A DNA stretch of 64,000 nt, taken from assembly GCF_900996235.1 (NCBI RefSeq), contig NZ_CAAJGM010000066.1, positions 115,306 through 179,305 of the forward strand, in the 5' to 3' direction. This document shows positions 47,000 through 55,857 of this stretch, piece by piece (within the stretch, counting starts at the first letter, position 1; each line of letters begins with the position of its first letter). The position numbers and the translations under genes were made by a program. The notes below the pieces were generated by a model. It did not search any database, had not been told where the DNA came from, and saw only the letters and a program-made list of their open reading frames with translations. The DNA is from Paraburkholderia sp. BCC1885. GTDB lineage: Bacteria > Pseudomonadota > Gammaproteobacteria > Burkholderiales > Burkholderiaceae.

Positions 47000-47593
47000 C
47001 TAGTCCTTGTCCCCCGGCGATGCGAAACCCGGCATGCCAATCTGCTCGACCCGTTGCGGCACGCGTTTGAAACGAGAGGTGTCGTAACCCATCTGGTCGA
47101 GCTTCGCGAGCATGGCGTGATAGGTCTCGTCGCTCATCGCGGGCTCGCGCGAAAAGATCCAGCCGAGGTTCTTGCCCGGATAACCGAGGATCGTGTAGCG
47201 GTAGTCCGGATCGACGTACAGCGTCAGTTGCGCGAAATGCACCGGCCAGAACACCTGGACGCTCCACTGCCCGCCGCCGCTGCCCGGCACCGGCGTATCG
47301 AGAAACTGATAGTGCTTGAGCGGCGCGTCGAAGCTGCCCTTATGGGCGTAATACGAGTCGTCGATCTTGCCATCCGGCCGCAATTCCCATTGCGCATAGG
47401 AGCCCACGAAGTCACGCTCGGCAAAGTAAGGAATATTGGCGATGATGTACCAGCGCCCCATATAACGCGGCAGATCCACCGGCACGCTCTGCAGCGGCAC
47501 ACTGGCGCGCGGGTTCGGATTGGGCGGATCGCCGGAACAGCCACTCAGCATACACAGCAGGAACACGGCGGCGGCATGGACAAAACGGCGCAT
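47000..47593 (-). CDS. Bacterial lipocalin (Blc-like) lipoprotein
   Basis: A 197-residue outer-membrane lipoprotein. The signal peptide ends in the lipobox LSGC (Cys about residue 19). DLPRYMGRWYIIANIPYFAE is the lipocalin motif 1 (GxW), and LDQMGYDTSRFKRVPQ closes the fold. Blc-type lipocalins bind lysophospholipids or fatty acids and help with membrane repair. It is the first gene of the lipocalin-DUF1295-cyclopropane synthase operon, which fits a role in lipid handling. ATG 47593 is chosen because the signal peptide starts there; the frame is open to 47761. Confidence 0.93.
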   Translation of the reverse strand: MRRFVHAAAVFLLCMLSGCSGDPPNPNPRASVPLQSVPVDLPRYMGRWYIIANIPYFAERDFVGSYAQWELRPDGKIDDSYYAHKGSFDAPLKHYQFLDTPVPGSGGGQWSVQVFWPVHFAQLTLYVDPDYRYTILGYPGKNLGWIFSREPAMSDETYHAMLAKLDQMGYDTSRFKRVPQRVEQIGMPGFASPGDKD

Positions 47594-47931
47594 GGTGGCC
47601 TCGGACGTGGTTGGCGATAGAGGTATTACGTTGCGAGGGGCTGGGTGGATGCGCTCGTGACCAACTGACACCGCTCCTGCTGGCCTTTTGCGCGTTATTT
47701 TCAGCCACGCATTCACACGCGTATTTCCCAGATATTCATCGTCTCCACTCGCACGAACCAAGGCATCGCGGCTTGCGATGGGTCCCTTTCGCTACTGCAA
47801 GCTAAAGAGTGTGTGAAGCAGATACCTCATAGGCCGATTCAATTGGCAAGCTGGGCGATTGCATCATGTAATGAAATTGTTGTCGCCCGCCGCTTGCCTT
47901 CGCCGCTTGCCTTCTTAACCCGGAGAAACCC
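47594..47931. other. Divergent intergenic region between lipocalin and DUF3562 genes
   Basis: About 340 bases without a credible gene; it must carry both promoters. No clear hairpin or operator was found. Confidence 0.45.
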
Positions 47932-48135
47932 ATGGCTCAGCCACAGCCCAACGTTGACGAAGTTGTACAGGCCATTGCCGCGGAAACGAATACGCCCACG
48001 GAAACGGTCTCGAAGATCTACGCTGACACTTTGGCCGACTACAAAACCGGCGCGCGCGTGTTCGATTACATGCCGTTGCTGGTTGCAAAAAAGGTGCGCG
48101 ACACGTTGAGGCATTCGCCGCACCGCAAAAACTAG
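47932..48135 (+). CDS. DUF3562 family small protein, 67 aa
   Basis: A short soluble helical protein, VDEVVQAIAAETNTPTETVS followed by IYADTLADYKTGARVFDYMP and LLVAKKVRDTLRH. This resembles DUF3562, a family of about 65-85 residues found in Burkholderiaceae, often in several copies per genome. CCCGGAGAAACCC precedes ATG 47932 as ribosome-binding site. The pattern looks like a single helix-rich domain that might bind nucleic acid or protein, but no function is known. It is monocistronic as far as the context shows. Confidence 0.82.
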   Translation: MAQPQPNVDEVVQAIAAETNTPTETVSKIYADTLADYKTGARVFDYMPLLVAKKVRDTLRHSPHRKN

Positions 48136-48223
48136 CGGGGCGGGTCACGGTCCCTAACGCGCGGCTTCAAACACTGTCGGATCGTGGGCTGGCATTGCCG
48201 CCACAAGTTCCTACGCTGACGGC

Positions 48224-48616
48224 ATGGCCGTGCCGGCCTCGCGCGCGACTCGCTTAACCTCTCAGCCCCTCGACCTCGCAGCCGCTCAGCGCCACGCAAA
48301 CCTGGAGCCCGCCCGTGGCGCATCCGTCGCAGATCCGCCTCGTAACCCCTCCGATTTCCCCGCCTGGCTGCCGCTCTGGGATGCGTATAACGCCTTCTAG
48401 GGACGCTCCGGCGAGACCGCGCTGGCGCACGACATCACGCTGCTGACGTGGGCGCGCTTTTTCGACGGCTACGAGCCGATGCACCCGATGGTCGCGGAAC
48501 GCGACGCCTTGACCGTTTGAGTCGTGCTCGCCGACAATCGCAAGGCGATTGAAATGCGATTCCTTCGCAACCGTCGCGGACTCGTGCACGACGAACCGGC
48601 AAATTTCGTCTGACAC
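48224..48616 (+). pseudogene. GNAT acetyltransferase remnant
   Basis: One plus-strand frame from ATG 48224 reads FPAWLPLWDAYNAF, then TAG (48398-48400), then GRSGETALAHDITLLTWARF with FDGYEPMHPMVAERDALTV, then TGA (48518-48520), then VVLADNRKAIEMRFLRNRRG and LVHDEPANFV to TGA 48614-48616. These pieces resemble the start, the substrate-binding middle and the C-terminus of a GNAT N-acetyltransferase. The acetyl-CoA loop (R-x-x-G-x-G/A) between the last two pieces is missing, so there is an internal deletion as well as two stop codons. Confidence 0.65.
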
Positions 48617-48809
48617 ACAAAAAGAACATATGGCGCGCGATCATTGGCGGGTCGTCGGCGTGTGTTGTCCGGGTCGCGCCGCGCCGTCCGTCATCGAAGA
48701 CATTCCACCGCCGTAGCCCCGCTGCCAGGCAGCGAAGCGCCGAATACCCGCCGCCATGCCGTCGGATCTACCGGCGCGTCAGGCGGCCCCGACCTGAGGA
48801 TCTAGCCCA

Positions 48810-50510
48810 ATGAATCAGAAGGACGACGATTTACCTGTACCGCACGCTAACCCCGAGTCGGACAGCGACGACAGTCCCGACAATCCCGAACGCCGCCGGC
48901 TTCTTACCGGTTTCGCGGCGGTCGGCTTCGGACTTGCGCTCGCCGGCTGCAATACGGAAGAACAGGCCGCCGGTACGCCGAAGAGTGCAGCCGACCTCAG
49001 GCTCGACGCCGCATTGCACGACCAGGTGCGCAACATCGTGGTGATTTACGCCGAGAACCGCAGCTTTGCGAATCTCTATGGCAATTTCCCCGGCGTGCAG
49101 CATCCTCTCGATGCGGTGCCGGCCGAGCGTTACGTGCAGCTCGATCGCGACGGCAAAACACCGCTGCCGCAGTTGCCAAAAATCTGGGGCGGCCTCGTGC
49201 CGCAGCAGCAGGACGTCGACGGCAAGCGCTACATGATCGGCGAGAACGCGATTGTCGATCTGCACAACAAGCCGTTCCGGATCGCCGATGCGCAAGGCGC
49301 GCCCCTGCCGACCGGCGTGATCACGCGCGATCTCGTGCATCGTTTCTATCAGAACCAGATGCAGATCAATGCCGGCCGCAACAACCAGTTTGTCGCGTGG
49401 GCCGACTCCGGCGGCCTCGTAATGGGCCACTACCGCAATTCCGCTGATACCCTGCGGATCTGGAATCTCGCGCAGCAATACACCCTGTGCGACAACTTCT
49501 TCATGGCGGCTTTCGGCGGCTCATGGCTGAATCACATCTTCCTGATCTCCGCGCAGGCGCCGCTGGTGCCGGACGTCAACAGCGGCGCGGCCAAGCCGTT
49601 CGTGTCCGTGATCGAAGGCGACGACCCCACCGGCACGCGGCTCAAGCTGGCGGCGCATTCACCGGCATCCGCGCTCGAAGGGCCGCCGAAGTTCGTCAAC
49701 GACGGCCTGTTCACGCCCGACGGTTACGCCGTCAACACGATGGCGCCGCCCTATCAGCCGAGCTTCGTGCGCCCGGCGGTCGGCGGCAATCCGGCATTTG
49801 CCGATCCGTCGAATCCGCGGGTGTTGCCGCCGCAAAACTACGCGACGATCGGCGATCGCCTGTCCGACAAGGGCGTGGACTGGGCCTGGTATGCCGGCGC
49901 GTGGCAATACGCCATCGATCACCAGGACACCGGCAACGTGCCCGACTTCCAGTATCACCATCAGCCATTCAACTACTTCGTCAGCTTCGCACCGGGTACG
50001 GACGCGCGCCGCCAGTATCTGCGTGATGCGGGCACCGGCGACGACGCCTCGACCAATCGCCTGATCGCGGATATCGATGCCGGCCGACTGCCCCCGGTCA
50101 CGTTTTACAAGCCGCAAGGCAATCTGAACATGCACGCGGGCTACGCGGACGTCGAATCGGGCGACCGTCATATCGCCACGGTGATCGAGCATTTGCAGCG
50201 CAGTCCGCATTGGGCCAATACAGTGGTGATCGTCACCGTCGACGAAAACGGCGGCTGGTGGGATCCGGTATCGCCGCCGCAAGGCGACCGCTGGGGTCCG
50301 GGCTCGCGCATTCCGGCGCTGGTCGTTTCGCCGTTGGCAAAAAAGGGCTACGTGGACCATACGGCCTACGACACCAACTCGATTCTGCGCTTTATCAGCC
50401 GCGTGCACGGTTTGGCGCCGCTCGAAGGGGTGGCGGCGCGGGACCGGGCGTTCGCGCAGAATGGCCTCACCCCGCTGGGTGATTTGACGGCGACGCTCAA
50501 TCTCGCCTGA
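48810..50510 (+). CDS. AcpA-like acid phosphatase / phosphoesterase, exported lipoprotein-like
   Basis: A 566-residue protein of the acid phosphatase AcpA/phospholipase C superfamily. After a 28-residue charged N-terminus, RRRLLTGFAAVGFGLALAGC looks like a twin-arginine-style signal with a lipobox Cys. The catalytic domain opens with VRNIVVIYAENRSFANLYGN, whose E-N-R-S motif is the family's metal/nucleophile site. FFMAAFGGSWLNHIFLISAQ, GDRLSDKGVDWAWYAGAWQY and TVVIVTVDENGGWWDPVSPP (late metal ligands D and E/D) follow. It releases phosphate from organic esters in the periplasm. No operon partner is close. Confidence 0.92.
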   Translation: MNQKDDDLPVPHANPESDSDDSPDNPERRRLLTGFAAVGFGLALAGCNTEEQAAGTPKSAADLRLDAALHDQVRNIVVIYAENRSFANLYGNFPGVQHPLDAVPAERYVQLDRDGKTPLPQLPKIWGGLVPQQQDVDGKRYMIGENAIVDLHNKPFRIADAQGAPLPTGVITRDLVHRFYQNQMQINAGRNNQFVAWADSGGLVMGHYRNSADTLRIWNLAQQYTLCDNFFMAAFGGSWLNHIFLISAQAPLVPDVNSGAAKPFVSVIEGDDPTGTRLKLAAHSPASALEGPPKFVNDGLFTPDGYAVNTMAPPYQPSFVRPAVGGNPAFADPSNPRVLPPQNYATIGDRLSDKGVDWAWYAGAWQYAIDHQDTGNVPDFQYHHQPFNYFVSFAPGTDARRQYLRDAGTGDDASTNRLIADIDAGRLPPVTFYKPQGNLNMHAGYADVESGDRHIATVIEHLQRSPHWANTVVIVTVDENGGWWDPVSPPQGDRWGPGSRIPALVVSPLAKKGYVDHTAYDTNSILRFISRVHGLAPLEGVAARDRAFAQNGLTPLGDLTATLNLA

Positions 50511-50534
50511 GATCGGCCGACGACAGATTACGGA

Positions 50535-50557
50535 GGTCCCGCCTGCCTGGCGGGACC
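50535..50557 (+). terminator. Intrinsic terminator of the AcpA-like gene
   Basis: Nine-bp stem GGTCCCGCC with GGCGGGACC and loop TGCCT, 24 bases after the stop codon; the T run after it is weak (CCGGTTTA). Confidence 0.75.
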
Positions 50558-50714
50558 CCGGTTTATGCGCACAAACTTGGTAAGTGGGCACTCTGCGCGA
50601 CGCCGTTCTCCATTGAATTTCTTCAACGCCGCCGATAGCGGCCGACCTTGCATAACGACAGCCTGCGTCTAGACTGATAGTGCAACAGTTCGCACTCTGT
50701 GTAACGGAACGGCC

Positions 50715-51074
50715 ATGCGTTTGACGATTCTCATCAACGGTTCCGATCCCACCGTCAATCACGATTACGCTGTGCTCTGGCTCGATACGGAGGAGCGCCG
50801 CTGGTCGAGAGAAGCACATCAAGGGATCGATCTGCCCCCATGGGGCGAATTGCGCGACACCGACGGCGTCACGACCTTGTGCGCGCCCAGTAACGACGCG
50901 CCGCTATGCACCTTGCGTGGGCTGCACGTCGACCGCAAGCAACGCGTGAGCTCGGCCGAGGGATCGGCGGCGTGGACCGCCGTCAAGGCGCGTGCACCAG
51001 CCACCGGTTATTGGCGTCTGCAAGCAGTCGACCGCCAGCCCGTGCGCGCGGAAACCCGTCTCTTCGACAACTAG
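50715..51074 (+). CDS. Hypothetical protein, 119 aa
   Basis: A soluble protein with a beta-rich N-terminus, MRLTILINGSDPTVNHDYAV then LWLDTEERRWSREAHQGIDL, and a central ATLCAPSNDAPLC-like segment (TLCAPSNDAPLCTLRGLHVD). The tail YWRLQAVDRQPVRAETRLFD ends the chain. There is no signal peptide or membrane helix. Base composition and frame consistency support a real gene, but I do not recognise the family. It stands alone between the AcpA-like gene and the secreted endonuclease gene. Confidence 0.65.
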   Translation: MRLTILINGSDPTVNHDYAVLWLDTEERRWSREAHQGIDLPPWGELRDTDGVTTLCAPSNDAPLCTLRGLHVDRKQRVSSAEGSAAWTAVKARAPATGYWRLQAVDRQPVRAETRLFDN

Positions 51075-51233
51075 GCGCGACCGCAGCAGCAGGCGGCACT
51101 GCGTCGTCTGATCGGCCTCTCAAACGCATGGTGACATGCGGCGTTTCTGCTTGCGTCCCACACTTGCGCAAAGCTCGCGAAAGCCCCTTTCGCGACGCTA
51201 TACTTTTGGCCCCGTTCCTCTCCCGCACGATCC

Positions 51234-51983
51234 ATGAAGAAGTGGTTTGCCTCCCTGTTGCTCGTCGTCGCGGCTCACGCGATGGCCGCGCCCTCTTGCA
51301 CCGAGTTCACGCCCAACGCGCAGTGGCCGGTGCTGACCAATCCGAAGATGGCGCCGAAGACGCGCATGCTCTGCTATGCCGACTTCGCCGTCCTGCACTC
51401 CGGTATCACGCACGGTCCGTTGTGGTCCGCGGAACATCTCACGCGCGACCATATCGAAGCCGCGCAGGACATGGTGCGCACCAACAAGTTTTTTGAAGAC
51501 GCGCGCTTGCCCGACGGCGAAGGCGCGACGCTCGACGACTATAAACGCAGCGGCTTCGATCGCGGACACATGAGTCCGGCCGGCAATCGCTGGAATCCGC
51601 AGGCGATGGCGCAGTCGTTTACGCTCGCGAACGTCGTGCCGCAAAATCGCGAAAACAACCAGCGTCTGTGGGCGCGCATCGAAAGCGCCGTGCGCAATAT
51701 CGCGCTGCGCGACGACGACACTTACGTCGTGACCGGACCCATGTTCAACGGCCAGCAGTTGCAGACCATCGGACCGAGCGGCGTCTTCGTACCAACCCAA
51801 CTCTTCAAGCTCGTGTACGTGCCGTCACGGCAGATTGCGTTTGCGGTTGTAGCGGACAATATCTCGACCTATCGCTACAGCATCAAAACCGTCCACGATC
51901 TCGAAGCGATGAGCGGCATCCGTTTTCCCGGCATTCCCGAGTCGCTGAAGGATCAACGTCCAGGAGGACTCAAAGGTGTTTAA
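51234..51983 (+). CDS. Secreted DNA/RNA non-specific endonuclease
   Basis: A 249-residue nuclease of the NucA/Serratia beta-beta-alpha-Me family. Signal peptide: residues 1-18 (ending HAMA). The catalytic motif DRGH is at residues 109-112 in GFDRGHMSPAGN, and the Mg-binding Asn is in the following VVPQNRENNQRLWARIE helix. The mature length and motif order are normal, so the enzyme should degrade DNA and RNA outside the cytoplasm, for nutrient scavenging or competition. The next small gene overlaps its 3' end by 8 bases, which implies co-translation. No immunity gene is recognised; being secreted, it may not need one. Confidence 0.93.
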   Translation: MKKWFASLLLVVAAHAMAAPSCTEFTPNAQWPVLTNPKMAPKTRMLCYADFAVLHSGITHGPLWSAEHLTRDHIEAAQDMVRTNKFFEDARLPDGEGATLDDYKRSGFDRGHMSPAGNRWNPQAMAQSFTLANVVPQNRENNQRLWARIESAVRNIALRDDDTYVVTGPMFNGQQLQTIGPSGVFVPTQLFKLVYVPSRQIAFAVVADNISTYRYSIKTVHDLEAMSGIRFPGIPESLKDQRPGGLKGV

Positions 51984-52236
51984 CGCTTTCTCGAACGACG
52001 ACGACGTAATCAGCCTCCAGGGCGATGCGCTGAGCGTCAGCAACGGCACGACGCGCATTACCGTGAGCGGCACGCTGACGCTCACGAAAGATCGACGCGG
52101 CCTGGCGGCGGCGCTCGCGCTGAAACAGGCGTTCGACAGTATCGTCGACACGTTGCAGTCCCAAACGGACTTGCCCGAGCGCATCAAGGATGAACCGGAC
52201 TCGAAACCTGGCATCGTCGGCAATCCTTTCAATTGA
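51976..52236 (+). CDS. Hypothetical protein, 86 aa, coupled to the endonuclease gene
   Basis: The GTG start at 51976 lies inside the 3' end of the nuclease gene, with AGGAGG just upstream, so the two are translationally coupled. The product is soluble: SNDDDVISLQGDALSVSNGT then TRITVSGTLTLTKDRRGLAA and ALALKQAFDSIVDTLQSQTD. It has beta strands followed by a helix and no signal peptide. It could be a nuclease-associated protein or simply an operon passenger. The family is unrecognised. Cytoplasmic location argues weakly for an inhibitor role, but nothing in the sequence proves it. Confidence 0.75.
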   Translation: MFNAFSNDDDVISLQGDALSVSNGTTRITVSGTLTLTKDRRGLAAALALKQAFDSIVDTLQSQTDLPERIKDEPDSKPGIVGNPFN

Positions 52237-52499
52237 TCTTTTCATCACCGCGTGCGAGGGCGCTGCGGCGCGTCGCATCGGCGCATCACTAGCGGCACAT
52301 TCCCGACCGTCAATAGCGAAAAAGAGCCACTCCACCCGTTTCGCAAAGCGTTAAGTGCGCTAGCACACAGAAAAACGCAATTTGCCAACGTAACGTGTGC
52401 TTAAGACGGTTGAGTGGACCTCAGCCGGGCTTTTCCCGCGAAACAGGCCGCAAGGGTAGTGATGAACCGGAAAGATTTGCAATCCCAACAGGGCGAATC

Positions 52500-53681
52500 A
52501 TGAGCGCACCGATCGATTCGCTGCAGATCGGTATGCGCCGCCCGCTGGCGCGCCCCGATGGCCTCGACCGCATGCTCGTGACGCTCGCCGCCGCGCTGCC
52601 CGCCCAAGGCGTCAACGTGCGCGATCCGCACGCGCCGGCGTCCGTGCCGTTGCCTGCGGAACCCGTGACCGTCACGCCGGCCGCCTCGAATGTCGTGCTG
52701 CAGACCTTCGCCAATGCACAGGCGACGCTGAGCCGGCTTCTGCGCCGGCCGGAAATCCCGCCTGACCCGCGTGACCCCGCACTCAAACCTGATGTGGTTG
52801 CCTTGCACTTCGCGCCGCATGCCGCGCCGGTGTTCGGTCAGTTCGGCAAAGTGCCGCGCGTCGTGCATTTTCACGGCTCGTGGGTCGACGAACACCGTAG
52901 CGAACGCGGCGCGGCCTTGCTGGCGCCACTGCGCTATGGGCTCGAACGGATGGTGTACCGCGGCGGCACGCGCCTGATCGTTCTGTCGCAGGAGTCGGGC
53001 GATGTCTTGCAGGCCCGCTACCGGGTGCCGGAAGAGCATATTCGGGTGGTGCCCGGCTGCGTCGATACCTCGCGGTTTGCATTGCCGTTCAACCGCAGAC
53101 ACGTGCGCAAACGCCTGGGCATCCCGCATGACCGGCCGGTTCTGTTGTGCGTGCGGCCGCTCTTGCCGGGCCTCGGACTCGAAGACCTGATCGAAGCCAT
53201 GGTTCTCGTCAAACTCGCGGTACCCGACGTGCTGCTGATTCTGGCCGGCACCGGGCCAGAGCAGGAACGGCTTTATGGACGCATCGTGGCACGCGGTCTG
53301 ATGGATACAGTGCGCCTTGCAGGTTTCGTCTCGGACGACAAGTTACCGCTTTTTTATCGCGCCGCCGACGCGACGGTCGTGCCGACCGTCAACATGAAGG
53401 ACTGCGGGCTGACCGCGCTCGAATCGCTTGCCACCGGCACGCCTGTGCTGGTGATGGACGCCGGCGGTGCGGCAGGCGCCGTGGCGCCGCTCTCCGATGA
53501 TCTCGTGCTGCCCTCGGGCGACTACCGGGCGCTCGGCAGCGGCATCGCCGACGCGCTGCTTGGCGACCGGATGATGCCGAGCGGCGATCAGTGTCGTCGC
53601 TACGCGCGCAAGCATTTCGATCATTCGCTGGTGGCCGCCCAGGTCGCCGAGGTCTACAGGGATGCGATAGAGACGTTATGA
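52500..53681 (+). CDS. Family 4 glycosyltransferase
   Basis: A 393-residue GT-B fold enzyme. The C-terminal half shows the GT4 donor site: RPVLLCVRPLLPGLGLEDLI, VLLILAGTGPEQERLYGRIV and the E-x(7)-E-like DATVVPTVNMKDCGLTALES (Glu near residue 306). The N-terminal acceptor domain includes VVHFHGSWVDEHRSERGAAL. It likely transfers a sugar to a polysaccharide or glycolipid intermediate. GGGCGA precedes ATG 52500; the frame is open to 52395, but that part lacks family features. The start region LARPDGLDRMLVTLAAALPA is the typical first Rossmann helix without the usual GG-x-E motif. No other polysaccharide gene is adjacent. Confidence 0.88.
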   Translation: MSAPIDSLQIGMRRPLARPDGLDRMLVTLAAALPAQGVNVRDPHAPASVPLPAEPVTVTPAASNVVLQTFANAQATLSRLLRRPEIPPDPRDPALKPDVVALHFAPHAAPVFGQFGKVPRVVHFHGSWVDEHRSERGAALLAPLRYGLERMVYRGGTRLIVLSQESGDVLQARYRVPEEHIRVVPGCVDTSRFALPFNRRHVRKRLGIPHDRPVLLCVRPLLPGLGLEDLIEAMVLVKLAVPDVLLILAGTGPEQERLYGRIVARGLMDTVRLAGFVSDDKLPLFYRAADATVVPTVNMKDCGLTALESLATGTPVLVMDAGGAAGAVAPLSDDLVLPSGDYRALGSGIADALLGDRMMPSGDQCRRYARKHFDHSLVAAQVAEVYRDAIETL

Positions 53682-53973
53682 GCGGCCCATCGTTTGCGCG
53701 CATCGATTTTAAATTTTGCAGTCCGTACTATTACATCGAGAACATCGAGACTCGATCTCCGTTTCAAGCAGTCTTCCGTCATTTCTTAAGGAAGGCTTAA
53801 ATCTTCATATCTTCACGCCGTTTTTTTGCTGCGTGAACGCATCCGCACGCATCCCCTCGCATTTATTTCAGCCGTTACGTTTTGTCACCAGAGCAGCGTC
53901 AACTCCTGTGATCCGGCCGGCGTTAAACCGGCAGCGCTGAACCTTTTCAGCCGTGATATCAGGGAGTCAAATC

Positions 53974-54324
53974 ATGAAGAAAATTTTCACTGCACTCACT
54001 TCCGCTCTGCTCGTTTCGACGGCCTTCGCACAAACTGCTGCACCGGCAATGTCGGGTGATCACTCCACGCAAGCGGCGGGTCAGGCAAATCTCAAAGCGG
54101 ATGGCGCAATGTCCACGGATGCCGCGAAGTCCGACGTCAAACCTCAGACCGGCAAGACCGGCGGCGTCCATACGCAAAAGACGCGAGCGAAAAAGGTTAG
54201 CAAGAAGAAGCACGCTGCTGTTGCCAGCGTAGAGAAGACCAAGGCCTCGGGGGATAGCAAAGAGGCCAACGCTGCGCCGGTCAAGACCGACGGCGCCAAG
54301 GCCGACACCACCAAGACCAACTAA
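53974..54324 (+). CDS. Small secreted Lys/Ala/Thr-rich protein, 116 aa
   Basis: A signal peptide (MKKIFTALTSALLVSTAFAQ) is followed by a low-complexity mature chain rich in Ala, Lys, Thr, Asp and Ser, for example TGGVHTQKTRAKKVSKKKHA and the C-terminal GAKADTTKTN. It has no Cys and no predicted fold. Similar short lysine-rich exported proteins are common in Burkholderia and are usually unannotated; some are acid-shock-like. AGGGAG precedes ATG 53974, and a strong terminator lies 70 bases after the stop, so it is monocistronic. Function unknown. Confidence 0.8.
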   Translation: MKKIFTALTSALLVSTAFAQTAAPAMSGDHSTQAAGQANLKADGAMSTDAAKSDVKPQTGKTGGVHTQKTRAKKVSKKKHAAVASVEKTKASGDSKEANAAPVKTDGAKADTTKTN

Positions 54325-54393
54325 GGTGATCGGCAGTCGGTATCATCCGGCCGCTCAGTCGTGATAGTCGAAGCGGGATATGCCGTTAGGGAG

Positions 54394-54421
54394 AGGCGAA
54401 TCTGCGGATTCGCCTTTTTTT
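54394..54421 (+). terminator. Strong intrinsic terminator
   Basis: Nine-bp stem AGGCGAATC with GATTCGCCT, loop TGCG, followed by seven T residues. It ends the transcript of the small Lys-rich protein and abuts the 3' end of the convergent Crp/Fnr gene. Confidence 0.92.
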
Positions 54422-54455
54422 GCGCGGGCGTTCTGGCCTGCGGACGAAAACGGCT

Positions 54456-55178
54456 TTACGTCGACGCGCGCGGATGCGCCTCAGGATCCGCTAATGCCGC
54501 AAGCCTCTGCACATCGACAATTTCGATTTCCGCATAACGTAGTTGCAATGCACCCTGTGCTTCGAACTGCTTAAGAACCTGATTAATGGTTTGCCGTGAC
54601 AACGCCAGCATCATCGCCAGATCTTCCTGCGGCACTTTGAGCACGCGACGCAACACGCCCGGCTCGCCGTAACCACCCGCCATCAGCAACAGACGGCGGG
54701 CGACACGCTGCGCCGCCGGCAAGAGCGCGGCTTCTTCAATTGCATCGAAAGCGAGACGCAGCTTTTGCGTCAACAGCAAACCGAACCAACGCCAGTGCTG
54801 CGGCGCGCGCTCGAGTAGCGCGACCAGTTCTGCCCGCGCGAGATGAAACAGCACGGAATCGCGTTCGGCATACGCGTCATGGGTGCGCGCGAGGCCGTCG
54901 AACAGTGCGATCTCACCGAACCAGTTGACCGGCTCGATTACCGCGAGCAGCGCCTCCTTGCCGGCAAAACTTGCTGCGCTGATCCGCACGAGGCCATCCA
55001 GTAGGCAGTAAAGCCCATCGTCGGGATCGCCGCGCATGAAAAGGCGCCCGCCTGCCTGCAAACGCTCCACCCGGCCTAGCTGAAGCAATTGTGTGCGCAA
55101 CGTCTCGGGCGCGGCACGAAACCACGCACTGCGCTCAAGCACGCCAAGCGGCTCATTCACGGGAGAAGGCGAACTCAT
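54456..55178 (-). CDS. Crp/Fnr family transcriptional regulator
   Basis: A 240-residue protein with an N-terminal cyclic-nucleotide-binding-type domain (GGRLFMRGDPDDGLYCLLDG, then NWFGEIALFDGLARTHDAYA) and a C-terminal winged helix (VLKVPQEDLAMMLALSRQTI then NQVLKQFEAQGALQLRYAEI). The FGE-x-A phosphate-binding-cassette pattern is partly kept (WFGEIALFDG-x-x-R), so cyclic nucleotide binding is possible; there are no FNR-type cysteines. The open frame begins at 55472, but ATG 55178 starts the normal fold. It is divergent from an Mpo1-like gene 104 bases away, a possible target. Confidence 0.93.
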   Translation of the reverse strand: MSSPSPVNEPLGVLERSAWFRAAPETLRTQLLQLGRVERLQAGGRLFMRGDPDDGLYCLLDGLVRISAASFAGKEALLAVIEPVNWFGEIALFDGLARTHDAYAERDSVLFHLARAELVALLERAPQHWRWFGLLLTQKLRLAFDAIEEAALLPAAQRVARRLLLMAGGYGEPGVLRRVLKVPQEDLAMMLALSRQTINQVLKQFEAQGALQLRYAEIEIVDVQRLAALADPEAHPRAST

Positions 55179-55282
55179 AGGCTGGCACCGTGCGGGACGG
55201 GAATGTGAAGATTGTCGGCTACCCGAAGGTCTTAAATGCGCTTGAGCGCGATTATGATGACTTTCATCGAGGAGGGGCACCC

Positions 55283-55828
55283 ATGAGAACGCTGACCCAG
55301 CAACTGACCCAATACGCGGCCTATCACCGTGACCGGCGCAACATCGCCACGCATTTCGTCGGCATTCCGCTGATCGTGCTGGCGCTCGCGGTGCTGCTGA
55401 GCCGTCCTGCCTGGATGGTCGCCGTGTTACCGGTGCCGCTCTCGCCCGCATGGGTGCTGTTTGTAGTGGCAACCCTCTACTACCTCACGCTCGACGTGCC
55501 CATGGGACTCATGATGGCGGTCTTCTCCGCTCTGTGCCTCGCGTGCGGGCAATGGGTCGCGGCGCAATCCGTGTTCGCCTGGCTCACGGCGGGAATCGGC
55601 CTGTTCGTGATCGGCTGGGTGCTGCAGTTTGTCGGCCACATTGCGTATGAACATCGCAAGCCGGCTTTCGTCGACGATCTCGTCGGCCTGCTGATCGGGC
55701 CGCTGTTCGTGCTGGCCGAAGCATTGTTCGGCTTCGGCTGGCGGCCGGCGCTGCGCGAGGCAATCGAAGCGCAAGTCGGGCCGACCCGCATCAATCCGGA
55801 TCGTGCGGCGGCGCATCACGGGCAGTGA
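55283..55828 (+). CDS. Mpo1-like (DUF962) membrane protein
   Basis: A 181-residue protein of the DUF962/YGL010W family with about four hydrophobic segments. The conserved histidine motifs are YAAYHRDRRNIATHFVGIPL at the N-terminus and LQFVGHIAYEHRKPAF in the second half; in yeast Mpo1 these histidines bind iron and the enzyme oxidises 2-hydroxy fatty acids. AGGAGGGG precedes ATG 55283; the open frame from 55190 covers the divergent promoter and is rejected. It is divergent from the Crp/Fnr-type regulator and convergent with the RarD-like gene, 29 bases away. Confidence 0.88.
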   Translation: MRTLTQQLTQYAAYHRDRRNIATHFVGIPLIVLALAVLLSRPAWMVAVLPVPLSPAWVLFVVATLYYLTLDVPMGLMMAVFSALCLACGQWVAAQSVFAWLTAGIGLFVIGWVLQFVGHIAYEHRKPAFVDDLVGLLIGPLFVLAEALFGFGWRPALREAIEAQVGPTRINPDRAAAHHGQ

Positions 55829-55857
55829 GAATCGCGCGGGTCCTCCTTGCCGTTGGG

